Positions 27,057 to 34,996 of a stretch of 64,000 nt of DNA are shown here, piece after piece. Location: positions 1-64,000 of the forward strand of contig JANWVV010000023.1 in the NCBI GenBank assembly GCA_025055795.1, in the 5' to 3' direction. The position numbers and the translations under genes are program-made. Numbering within the stretch: the stretch's first letter is position 1; each line of letters begins with the position of its first letter. This stretch comes from Gemmataceae bacterium. Its GTDB lineage: Bacteria > Planctomycetota > Planctomycetia > Gemmatales > Gemmataceae. The notes under the pieces were generated by a model. It worked only from the letters and a program-made list of their open reading frames with translations, was not told the origin of the DNA and did no database searches.

Positions 27057-28409
27057 TCAACCTGTTATCTGCATCAGATCGTGCCAGAAACGAGGGTAGG
27101 TTTTGGCGACACAAGCAGGATTGCGAATGACCACGCCGGGGATGCGTAGGCCTATGAGGGCTAGGCTCATAGCCATGCGATGGTCATTGTAGGTATCCAG
27201 AACGGTCCCCTGCAGTGGCCGCGGGTAGATGATGAGTCCGTCGGTCAGTTCTTCGACCTTTGCTCCCAATTTGCGTAATTCCGTAGCTAGGGCGGCTAAT
27301 CGATCGGTTTCTTTGTGCCGGATGTGAGCCACATTGCGGAGATGAGTGGGGCCATTAGCGAAACAGGCGACCGCCGCTAGTGTCATGACCGTATCGCTAA
27401 TGGCGTTCATGTCGGCCTGTATGCCGCGTAACGGGCCCCCGTGCACGGTGATCCCCTCGGAGCAACTTTGCACACGACAACCCATCTGCTCGAGCAAGTG
27501 AACAAATTGGACGTCTCCTTGAAGAGAATCGAGCCCCAGACCGCTTACCGTCACTTGTCCTCCGGTTATGGCGGCTGCTGCCCAGAAATAGGAAGCCGCC
27601 GTAGCATCGGGCTCGATCGTATATTGAGGACATTGGGTGTTCGATGCTGCTCCTGCTACCTGGAAGCCATCGAGTGTCGACTCGACGCTATGGCCCCAGT
27701 GCCGGAGCATGGCCAAGGTCATAGCGATGTATGGTTCAGAGACACGCGGTCCCCGAACCCGGATCTCGACACCCTGGCCGGTTGGTGCCCAATAGGGAGC
27801 GGCCAGCAGTAAGCCGCTCAGGAACTGGGAGCTTGCAGCAGCGCGAACTTCAATAGGACGCCAAGCCCGCCCGCCCTCACTGGCCACTACTACCGGTGGA
27901 CAGCCGGTGCCTGGTTCACTCCAGGCGCGGACGCCTTGGAGTTGGTTGAGAGCGTCTAGCAGGTCGGCTATCGGGCGCTCCCGCATGCGGGGAATGCCGT
28001 CCAGGCGATACCGCCCCTGCCCGGTACTCACCGCCGCACACAAAAAACGCATGGTCGTGCCGGAATTGCCTGTAAACAAATCGCCTCGATCAGCGGGAAT
28101 CCGCTGACCGCTACGGTTCGGCTGTACGCGTATCCGTTGCCGGGACCAGTCGACGTCTAGAACGAAACCTAGTTGCTGCAAAGCGGCTACCATCACTTCG
28201 GTATCCTCACTTTGCAAGACGCTGTCCAGTTGGCACGCCCCAGCAGGACTGCCCAAAGCAGCTAACACAAGGGCCCGATTGGTAATGCTTTTACTTGGTG
28301 GTACCTGAATCGCCGCCTGTATTTCTCGACCTACGGGTTGGACCTCCCAGACGGGAGGATAATTGACGTTACTCGTATCACTCACGTCCTCGGCTCCTGA
28401 TGCATCCAT
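27057..28409 (-). CDS. aroA: 3-phosphoshikimate 1-carboxyvinyltransferase (EPSP synthase)
   Basis: Joins shikimate-3-phosphate and phosphoenolpyruvate in aromatic amino acid synthesis; about 450 residues. Landmarks: VPPSKSITNRALVLAAL, LFTGNSGTTMRFLCA, the central EPDATAASYFWAAA, HIRHKETDRLAALATEL and YNDHRMAMSLALI. All active-site Lys/Arg/Asp positions I can check are present. The ATG at 28409 is a compromise; a start at 28535 adds 42 residues without homology. The gene is single and divergent from the acid-activating gene. Confidence 0.95.
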   Translation of the reverse strand: MDASGAEDVSDTSNVNYPPVWEVQPVGREIQAAIQVPPSKSITNRALVLAALGSPAGACQLDSVLQSEDTEVMVAALQQLGFVLDVDWSRQRIRVQPNRSGQRIPADRGDLFTGNSGTTMRFLCAAVSTGQGRYRLDGIPRMRERPIADLLDALNQLQGVRAWSEPGTGCPPVVVASEGGRAWRPIEVRAAASSQFLSGLLLAAPYWAPTGQGVEIRVRGPRVSEPYIAMTLAMLRHWGHSVESTLDGFQVAGAASNTQCPQYTIEPDATAASYFWAAAAITGGQVTVSGLGLDSLQGDVQFVHLLEQMGCRVQSCSEGITVHGGPLRGIQADMNAISDTVMTLAAVACFANGPTHLRNVAHIRHKETDRLAALATELRKLGAKVEELTDGLIIYPRPLQGTVLDTYNDHRMAMSLALIGLRIPGVVIRNPACVAKTYPRFWHDLMQITG

Positions 28410-28778
28410 CGCGGCCGTTGTGCCAGATGATGGGAGGGGAACAATAACTGTGTATGAGAATAACTCTGCCTCTTCGTGCTGGCCGATTCCGATTATGTAC
28501 AAAACTTGATTAGGGACAAAACACATGGTCAGCAACCGTCTGAGGCTGATGCCCGGCAGGGCAGCTAGCCTCTTGAGGTATTAGCGATTGCCGGCATGAT
28601 ATTCGGGTCATCTTCCTTGGACATTCCCGCTGATTTTATGTATCCAACCACAGCAGATAGAACTCGTGTGATTCGGAGGAGTTAATGCGGATGGAATTCC
28701 CTTGTTTTCTGCCCGTTTTACACCTAATCATGTTGTAGGGACTGCGATCGATGCAGGAGTAAAGAAGAGAGACGCATC
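28410..28778. other. Divergent region upstream of aroA and the acid-to-alcohol module
   Basis: About 370 bases that should hold promoters for both directions. No strong hairpin, repeat or small gene is seen. An SD-like AAGAGAG precedes the forward gene. Confidence 0.4.
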
Positions 28779-29912
28779 ATGTTGCCTGACACCCCTGGCA
28801 AGCCCGCCCCAGTTATTGGTGCAACTCTGGAAGAACGAATCCGCAATGCAAAGGAGCAACTGGATGCACATGTGCGGGAGATTGTTCGCTGGCATTTTTC
28901 TCCGGACACGGGCACACCCTTTTGGCTGGAGAAGGCCAAAAGCTTCAATTTCGATCCCCTCAAGGACGTTCAGTGTTGGGAAGACATCAAGAAATTCCCG
29001 TTTTTCGAAGACGAATGGCTTCGAGGAGGACCGGTAGAGCGTTGGATTCCGCGTGGCATGAAGGATCGTGCCTGGTACGTGTTTGAAACGGGTGGCACCA
29101 CGGGGGTTCCTAAAAGCCGGGTCGTCTGCGACGACTTCCGCATCGACTACGAAATGTTTTCCGACACGCTGCCGGACCAGTTCTTCCCCAAAGGAGCCAA
29201 CTGGCTGATGCTTGGTCCTTCCGGTCCGCGGCGATTGCGCCTGGCTGTCGAGCATTTGTGTCAATACCGTGGTGGCATCTGCTTTTGCATCGATCTGGAT
29301 CCTCGCTGGGTGGTCAAACTGATCAAAAAGGGTTGGATGGAGCATCTGCGGGCCTATCTGGATCATTGCATCGACCAGGCGATGACCATCCTGACCGCTG
29401 GACACAGCATCCGGTGTATGTTCGCCACGCCTAAGCTGCTGGAGGCGCTGTGTAAACGTCTGGAGGAACAAGGCAAGACCTTACGGCAAATGGGAGTGAC
29501 AGGCATTTTCTGTGGCGGCACGGAAATGACCTCCCAGTGGATCCGCTTCATGATCGAGGAGTATCTTGGACCGGAAATCTACATCGCGCCCACATATGGC
29601 AATACGCTCATGGGACTAGCCGCTGCCGACATGCCCACCGCAAAAGACCGGTACAAAATCACCTACTATGCTCCGCAACCACGAGCGGTGGTTGAAGTCG
29701 TCGATTTCAACGACTACAACAAGCTAGTCGATTACGGTCAGTCCGGCCGTGTTCTGCTTACCACCTTGACCAAGGAATTTTTCGTGCCCCGCTTTCCGGA
29801 ACGCGATGAAGGGGAACGGGAGCCGCCCTGCTTCAAGTACCCCTGGGATGGTGTTAGCGGCGTGCGCCCCTTCCATGAGATTGCCGCCCAGACAACAGTG
29901 GGCGTTTACTGA
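28779..29912 (+). CDS. LuxE/PaaK-like acyl-activating (adenylating) protein
   Basis: A 377-residue member of the adenylate-forming superfamily. The phosphate-binding motif FETGGTTGVPKSR begins near residue 103 (GGTTG from 105), followed by FCGGTEMTSQW and APTYGNTLMGLA. The short length matches acyl-protein synthetase LuxE (about 370) better than phenylacetate-CoA ligases (about 430), because the C-terminal lid domain is small. It would activate a carboxylic acid as acyl-AMP and pass it to a thiol. The aldehyde dehydrogenase and alcohol dehydrogenase genes that follow suggest reduction of that acid. Chain length is not readable. Confidence 0.72.
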   Translation: MLPDTPGKPAPVIGATLEERIRNAKEQLDAHVREIVRWHFSPDTGTPFWLEKAKSFNFDPLKDVQCWEDIKKFPFFEDEWLRGGPVERWIPRGMKDRAWYVFETGGTTGVPKSRVVCDDFRIDYEMFSDTLPDQFFPKGANWLMLGPSGPRRLRLAVEHLCQYRGGICFCIDLDPRWVVKLIKKGWMEHLRAYLDHCIDQAMTILTAGHSIRCMFATPKLLEALCKRLEEQGKTLRQMGVTGIFCGGTEMTSQWIRFMIEEYLGPEIYIAPTYGNTLMGLAAADMPTAKDRYKITYYAPQPRAVVEVVDFNDYNKLVDYGQSGRVLLTTLTKEFFVPRFPERDEGEREPPCFKYPWDGVSGVRPFHEIAAQTTVGVY

Positions 29913-30310
29913 AGCAACATCCCGCCTGTCGGTAGTCTCTGCTTTCTGAGCGGATTAGAACGCTGGCTTGCACCGCCTGAATAGTTGGCCAAGGCACTCC
30001 TGTCCTAACCCATTTAATAATGTTAGAACGCCGCCAGAGATTGGTGACAGGTGGCCGCCTATTGTCTCTAGCTGTACCACCATCCGATTACTGTGCCATA
30101 GGCGGTCTGAAAGCCAAACGCGATAATAGCGGTAATGTGGGGCGATCAGGAAACACCCTACCATTGGGACCCTGTTTGTACAATAGAGGGCAGCAGGACG
30201 CTGTTGAACGGCGGAGGCTAATCCGGGGCAACGGCCTGCGGTCAAGCAGGCTGACGCTAAACAGTGATCATGCCAGACTTCCCAATCTGACTGTAAGAGG
30301 AGACCATACC
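29913..30310. other. Gap between the activating gene and the aldehyde dehydrogenase
   Basis: About 400 bases. A frame open from 30020 continues into the dehydrogenase but looks non-coding: it lacks SD support and family similarity, and a strong SD sits at the GTG at 30311. A separate promoter for the downstream genes is possible. No repeat or RNA gene is seen. Confidence 0.45.
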
Positions 30311-31744
30311 GTGATCCGCATCCCAGTGCTACGTTGGGGCGAGCCCTACGAGAGCTTGGAAACCGACAAAGTAGTGCATTTCCAAACAGGGGAGGTGCTG
30401 GCAGAGGTGGGTCGGGCCAATGCCGCCATGGTTGAGCGGGACATGCGCCATGCCCAACGGGCCCGCGACGCTTTGCGTCAGATCCCTATCCACGATCTGC
30501 TCCAGATGGTCAAGAAGGCTGCTGATTTGTACCTGAAGGCGGAACTGCCCATTGGGGACGGGACGCAGACTCCGGAACAGTTCGTGCGGATGCAATCGGC
30601 CACCACGGGTTTGCCCGAACACATGTGCCGATTCAACATGGAGAAAAACCACTTTGTCCTGACCAATATGGATCGGATCCTGGATGCCTTGACGCGTGGT
30701 CTGGACCTGAACATCCTCAGTCGCGGCTTCGGTGTGGAACAGCGTGGGGTACCGGTCAGCTACCAGTGCCAGTCTCCGGTGTTGGGTCTGGTACTTCCTT
30801 CGAACTCGCCGGGGGTGCACACCCTCTGGTTGCCGATTATCCCCTTGCAAGTGGGCCTGGTGCTCAAGCCGGGGCCCCAGGAGCCCTGGACCCCTTACCG
30901 CATGTTTGCTGCCTTTACGGCCGCAGGTGTCCCCAAACAAGCCATATCTATCTATCCGGGACTAGGAGACATTGGTGCCGCGGTACTCAACAGTTGCCAG
31001 CGGAGCTTGATCTTCGGCAGCAGTGCCACGGTTGAGCAGTACAAAGGGAACCCTCGGGTGCAGGCCCATGGCCCCGGCTTCAGTAAAATCCTCCTCGGCG
31101 ACGACAAGGTCGACCAGTGGGAAAAGTACCTCGACATCATGGTGGATAGCGTCTACGTCAACAGCGGACGGGGATGCATTAATTGTTCGGGTATTTGGGC
31201 GTCCCGTCACACGCGGGAGATAGCTCAGGCGATTGCCGAACGTATCGGGCCAGTCCAACCTCTGCCACCGGATGACCCCAAGGCGGGGCTAGCCGCCTTC
31301 ACGGTACCCGGACAGGCCGAGGCGATTGATGCTGACATCGACGCGGCCCTGAAGGAACCTGGCGTGACAGACGTGACTGGTCCCAAATACGGCCCGCGAT
31401 TGGTCAAAATGGAACGCTGCGCCTATCTCCGCCCGACGGTTATTCATTGCGAGCATCCCGACGCCGCCATGGCCAAAAAAGAATACATGTTCCCCTTCTG
31501 TACAGTGGTCCAATGCCCGCAAGACAAAATGTTGGAAAAGATCGGTCCCACCCTGGTGTGCACGGCCATCACGGAGGATCCCAAGTTCCAGCGTGCCTTA
31601 TTGGACGCCACCCATATTGATCGTTTGAACATCGGCCCGATCCCCACAATCAAGCTCAACTGGTTGCAGCCGCACGAAGGCAACATCGTTGATTTCTTGT
31701 TCCGGGCCCGTGCCTTCCAGTTTGAAGGTCCGGTGAATGTCTAG
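30311..31744 (+). CDS. Aldehyde dehydrogenase of the LuxC / CoA-acylating type
   Basis: A 477-residue NAD(P)-dependent aldehyde dehydrogenase superfamily protein. SVLGLVLPSNSPGVHTLWLP-like text and LVLKPGPQEPWTPYRM form the nucleotide-binding part; NSGRGCINCSGIW places the catalytic Cys at about 289. In the position of the usual ELGG motif with its general-base Glu there is HGPGFSKIL, so hydrolytic turnover is unlikely; this is typical of CoA-acylating dehydrogenases and LuxC acyl reductases. It would reduce an activated acyl group to an aldehyde. Translation starts at GTG 30311, preceded by AAGAGGAG at 9 bases. Confidence 0.8.
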   Translation: MIRIPVLRWGEPYESLETDKVVHFQTGEVLAEVGRANAAMVERDMRHAQRARDALRQIPIHDLLQMVKKAADLYLKAELPIGDGTQTPEQFVRMQSATTGLPEHMCRFNMEKNHFVLTNMDRILDALTRGLDLNILSRGFGVEQRGVPVSYQCQSPVLGLVLPSNSPGVHTLWLPIIPLQVGLVLKPGPQEPWTPYRMFAAFTAAGVPKQAISIYPGLGDIGAAVLNSCQRSLIFGSSATVEQYKGNPRVQAHGPGFSKILLGDDKVDQWEKYLDIMVDSVYVNSGRGCINCSGIWASRHTREIAQAIAERIGPVQPLPPDDPKAGLAAFTVPGQAEAIDADIDAALKEPGVTDVTGPKYGPRLVKMERCAYLRPTVIHCEHPDAAMAKKEYMFPFCTVVQCPQDKMLEKIGPTLVCTAITEDPKFQRALLDATHIDRLNIGPIPTIKLNWLQPHEGNIVDFLFRARAFQFEGPVNV

Positions 31745-32122
31745 AACCCCCAAGCCTTCCATGCAGCAGTGAGGGGCGAGTGCGGCCGTTGCATGCACCA
31801 TCCGCTCAACCCGCAAGTGTGCATAAATAGCCACGTAACAACGGGGTATTTACTTCAGATGCGGTTTTGTTGGTAACCCGGCGGCTAGCTACGGCCCCAC
31901 TAAAGCATTTGCTGGAGAAATGAGAGCCCGTGACGGCTGAGTTGAATTCGCACGGAAATCAGACAACGAGATTACGGCTACTTCGCTAGTTCCTGTGTAA
32001 AACGGGACAAACGGGATGGTTAACCTGGAAAATGGCTGATGTTACACTGGTAACCGATACGCCGGTGTTTATCCAGGGCAAGGTGTTAAGAGAGTACTAG
32101 GAAAACGGGGGAGGCGTGTATC
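31745..32122. other. Gap between aldehyde and alcohol dehydrogenase genes
   Basis: About 380 bases. A 22-codon frame (32032-32100) has only a weak SD-like sequence and looks accidental. Otherwise I see no gene, and a promoter for the alcohol dehydrogenase could lie here. Confidence 0.4.
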
Positions 32123-33328
32123 ATGAGCGTGCGTGGCGGCGTGGCCGGAGCAGCGCCGCATATAGGATCTGTGGTAGATGACGGTTGTTCGATCCTCCCC
32201 TTTGATTTTCAGCCTCTCAATCGGGTGATTGGCGGCGTAGGTGTTCTGCAGCGTTTGGGGGAAGCTGTGGCGTCGCTCGGGGGCCGCCGCATTTTACTCG
32301 TAACGGATCCGGGGCTGGAGCAGGCGGGCCATCCGCAGCGTGCCGCTCGTATCCTGCAGGAAGCGGGTCTGCAAGTATTCTTGTTTGATGGCGTCAAGGA
32401 AAATCCGACAGAGCGGGAAGTGGAAGCGGGCACCGTTTTTGCTCGGGCCCATCAGGTCGACTGTTTAGTCGCTGTGGGCGGTGGCAGCGCCATGGATTGT
32501 GCCAAGGGGATCAATTTCCTCCTGACTAATGGTGGTCGCATGAGCGATTACCGCGGCTTCGGTAAGGCAAGTCGGCCGATGCTTCCCTCTGTGGGCGTAC
32601 CGACTACTGCCGGCACCGGCAGTGAAGCCCAAAGCTACGCTCTAATTACCGACGAAAAAACCCATCAGAAGATGGCCTGTGGCGACCGAAAGGCGGCCTT
32701 CCGTATTGTGTTGTTGGACCCCGAGCTGACCGTGACCCAGCCGAAGGCAGTGACGGCAGCGACCGGGATCGATGCCATGGCCCACGCGGTGGAATCATAC
32801 GTTTGCACCCGGCGTAATCCGGTGTCGCAGATGTTGGCACGCACAGCCTGGCAGTATCTGGCTGCTCATTTTGAGACGGTCCTGCGGGAGCCTCATCACC
32901 TGACAGCCCGTTGGGCCATGCTTTTGGGCGCCCACCTGGCCGGAATGGCAATTGAAAATAGCATGTTAGGCATCTGCCACAGTTGTGCCAATCCGTTGAC
33001 CGCTCATTACGGTCTGACCCACGGCGTGGCCATTGGTGTTCTGCTCCCTCATGTAGTGCGTTTTAACGCCCCCGTCGCGGACGCGTTGTACGCAGAGTTG
33101 CTAGCCGTAGAAGGAGGGCGAACAGGCCGGGCTGCCGAGCGACTCGCTGAACGCCTCCAGCAGTATACCCGCGCAGCCGGCCTGCCGCAGACCTTGCGCG
33201 AATGTGGTGTCAGCCGAACGATTCTTCCGGTCCTGGCGGAGGAGGCACACCAGCAATGGACCGCCCGGTTCAACCCACGCCCCGTCAGCGAAGCCGACCT
33301 GCTGCAGGTATACGAAGCCGCCTGGTAA
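32123..33328 (+). CDS. Iron-containing alcohol dehydrogenase
   Basis: A 401-residue group III alcohol dehydrogenase, expected to reduce the aldehyde from the preceding enzyme with NAD(P)H. The dinucleotide site is VAVGGGSAMDCAKG, with SVGVPTTAGTGSEA next. Metal ligands by family spacing are Asp217 and His221 (GIDAMAHAVESY), His286 (GICHSCAN) and His300 (LTHG). The second His of the usual HxxxH pair, which relays protons in FucO-type enzymes, is Asn290 here, so specificity or mechanism may differ. The ATG at 32123 follows GGGGGAGG. Its end overlaps the start of the beta-propeller gene. Confidence 0.86.
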   Translation: MSVRGGVAGAAPHIGSVVDDGCSILPFDFQPLNRVIGGVGVLQRLGEAVASLGGRRILLVTDPGLEQAGHPQRAARILQEAGLQVFLFDGVKENPTEREVEAGTVFARAHQVDCLVAVGGGSAMDCAKGINFLLTNGGRMSDYRGFGKASRPMLPSVGVPTTAGTGSEAQSYALITDEKTHQKMACGDRKAAFRIVLLDPELTVTQPKAVTAATGIDAMAHAVESYVCTRRNPVSQMLARTAWQYLAAHFETVLREPHHLTARWAMLLGAHLAGMAIENSMLGICHSCANPLTAHYGLTHGVAIGVLLPHVVRFNAPVADALYAELLAVEGGRTGRAAERLAERLQQYTRAAGLPQTLRECGVSRTILPVLAEEAHQQWTARFNPRPVSEADLLQVYEAAW

Positions 33329-34440
33329 GGTCTACTCGATTGTTACTCCTGGGTGCTGGCGGACTGGCCCTGCTGCTGGTAGCGGCCGGCACGCTGCAAG
33401 CCGACTGGCCCCTGGCACGCGGTAATACAGCGATGACCGGGGCCACCATGCAAGCGTTACCCCATCCCCTGCACGAACGCTGGCAGTTCCGCACAGGCGA
33501 CGCCATCGAGGGCCCACCGGCCATCGCAGATGGACGGGCGTACGTAGCATCCTTGGACAAGCACCTCTATGCCTTGGAACTAGAAACCGGCAAACTGCTG
33601 TGGAAAACTCGACTAGGGCCCCTGAAAAGTTCTCCCACCGTGCATCAAGGGCGCATTTACATCGGCGACCTGGATGGCCAGTTCTATTGCCTGGATGCCG
33701 ATAAAGGTGAGGTTTTGTGGCGTTTCGCTGCCGATGGTGAAATCCATGCCGCCGCCAACGTCCACAACGATCGAATCATCTTCGGAGCACACGATTCACG
33801 CTTGTATTGCCTGGATAAAAATGGGAAAAAGGTCTGGACAGTTCAGATTGATGGACCAATCAATGCCGCTGCGCCGATCGACGGCGACCTGGCCTTCGCC
33901 ACCGGTTGCAGCGATGGTGTTGTCCACATTATTGACCTCCGGGTGGGCAAGGAGGTCGGAACAATCGCTTTGGGAGGTGAGACCGTATCGATTCCGGCGG
34001 TGGTCGCCGGGCGTTTGTACGTCACCATGATATCCAATCAGGTGGTTGCAGCCGATGTCCGCAAGCGGGAAAAGATCTGGGCTTTCGAGCCGCCGCGGCG
34101 AGCCATGCCGTTTTATTCCTCCCCTGCGGTGGCCGCCAATCTGGTAGTAGCGGGCAGCCGTGATCGTAAAGTCTACGCCCTCGACGGGGCCACAGGCAAA
34201 AGGATCTGGGATTTTGCCGCTGAAGGTCAAGTGGACGCCTCCCCCGTTATCGCTGGCGACAAAGTTTATGTCGGTTGCCTCTCCCGTGATGGCCACTTCT
34301 ATGTATTGGACCTGAAAACAGGGGCCAAATTGCAGGAAATTCTGCTGGAGTCACCAGTAGGTTCCTCGGCGGCCATCGGACCGGAGTGCCTGCTGGTGGG
34401 CACGGATCGCGGTGTCCTTTATTGTCTGGGACGTAAATGA
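33256..34440 (+). CDS. PQQ-type beta-propeller repeat protein, exported
   Basis: A 394-residue BamB/PQQ-repeat-like protein. An Arg-rich n-region and hydrophobic core (LLLLGAGGLALLLVAAG) form a signal peptide or anchor. At least seven repeats of about 40 residues follow, each with a GKLLW or GKKVW-like turn and an AYVASLDKHLYALE-type strand. No PQQ-dehydrogenase catalytic motif is present, so it is probably a scaffold or assembly protein. The ATG at 33256 lies inside the alcohol dehydrogenase gene (73-base overlap) with GGAGGAGG 9 bases upstream; this implies coupling, but a functional link is only inferred. Confidence 0.78.
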   Translation: MDRPVQPTPRQRSRPAAGIRSRLVRSTRLLLLGAGGLALLLVAAGTLQADWPLARGNTAMTGATMQALPHPLHERWQFRTGDAIEGPPAIADGRAYVASLDKHLYALELETGKLLWKTRLGPLKSSPTVHQGRIYIGDLDGQFYCLDADKGEVLWRFAADGEIHAAANVHNDRIIFGAHDSRLYCLDKNGKKVWTVQIDGPINAAAPIDGDLAFATGCSDGVVHIIDLRVGKEVGTIALGGETVSIPAVVAGRLYVTMISNQVVAADVRKREKIWAFEPPRRAMPFYSSPAVAANLVVAGSRDRKVYALDGATGKRIWDFAAEGQVDASPVIAGDKVYVGCLSRDGHFYVLDLKTGAKLQEILLESPVGSSAAIGPECLLVGTDRGVLYCLGRK

Positions 34441-34691
34441 GTGGGTCGATCCCGCGGTATCTGGAGGTTCACCGCAGCAGGTCTTTCGGACGGCGGCGAG
34501 TTTTCCTTCTGGCCGTCCACCTCCGGCATCGACTTTGGCTCACTTGTGTCTGCAACTGGTTGACGGGGTGATGGGACCGGACCCGGTCCACAGCTGCCGC
34601 TCATTCACGTCGGGACACCCATCTTCGGCAGAATCCAAATCTGCAGCACCAACCACAACACGATCAAACCGGCGAACATTACAAATTCCAT
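34419..34691 (-). CDS. Putative small membrane selenoprotein read through an in-frame UGA
   Basis: A short gene on the minus strand. After the ATG at 34691 (AAAGGA upstream) comes one transmembrane helix ending in ILPKMGVPT at residue 28. The next codon is UGA (34605-34607), and the frame then stays open for 61 codons beginning MSGSCGPG and ending in TAA at 34419. Decoded as Sec at residue 29, the motif is VPT-U-MSGSC, a possible U-x4-C redox pair just outside the membrane, and the whole is 90 residues. A hairpin with SECIS geometry follows the UGA. An in-frame ATG at 34715 (MNKKGTPP leader, N-terminus inside) is an alternative start. Without Sec decoding it would be a 28-residue peptide. The tail is Pro/Ser-rich and its 3' end overlaps the convergent propeller gene by 22 bases. 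No sel genes are in this window. Confidence 0.5.
34574..34607 (-). promoter_or_regulatory. SECIS-like hairpin downstream of UGA
   Basis: On the minus strand the RNA reads UGA (34607-34605), 15 bases, then GGACCG (34589-34584), loop GGUC (34583-34580), CGGUCC (34579-34574): a perfect 6-bp stem. The loop begins 21 bases after the UGA. From memory, bacterial SECIS hairpins place the apical loop about 16-37 bases after UGA with a G at the loop start, and E. coli fdhF also has GGUC in the loop. No T-run follows on either strand, so a terminator reading is unlikely. Confidence 0.5.
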
Positions 34692-34996
34692 CGGTGGAGT
34701 TCCTTTCTTGTTCATGTATTTTATCTCACCGTAACGCACTAGTCCTCTGCTTGCATCTACGGAGCCAGGACTAACTGACACGCTTTCATCTTAGCCGATG
34801 ACCACTCATCGGCGTGAATCCAACAAGCTAACCAGCTTGATGCCTGCATCTCGGATCTGGTTACAGGTTATCAATGACTTCCTGGCAGTGCGGGACAAAG
34901 ACTCAGATCACAAGTTATGCCGGAAAACAGGAGTAGGCTTCCCGCTGTTATGCTGATTTTCGGTCTGGCTAGTTCACTGGATGAGTCTTCTTCAGC
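34692..34996. other. Leader of the putative selenoprotein gene and 3' flank of the RND genes
   Basis: About 300 bases. On the minus strand, AT-rich GATAAAAT near 34720 could be a -10 for the selenoprotein gene, but no clear -35 is seen. The stretch 34790-34815 has short local complementarity only. No gene seen. Confidence 0.35.

Noticed and set aside
30020-30310. A 97-codon N-terminal extension of the aldehyde dehydrogenase
   Set aside because: The extension does not resemble the family, and AAGAGGAG precedes the GTG at 30311, which gives the normal length.
32032-32100. A 22-codon frame upstream of the iron ADH
   Set aside because: Only a weak SD-like sequence; too short to support. It could at most be a leader peptide.
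34419-34604. A separate 61-codon gene starting MSGSC directly after the UGA
   Set aside because: As an independent gene it has no ribosome site; it makes better sense as the read-through part of the frame before it, though neither is proven.
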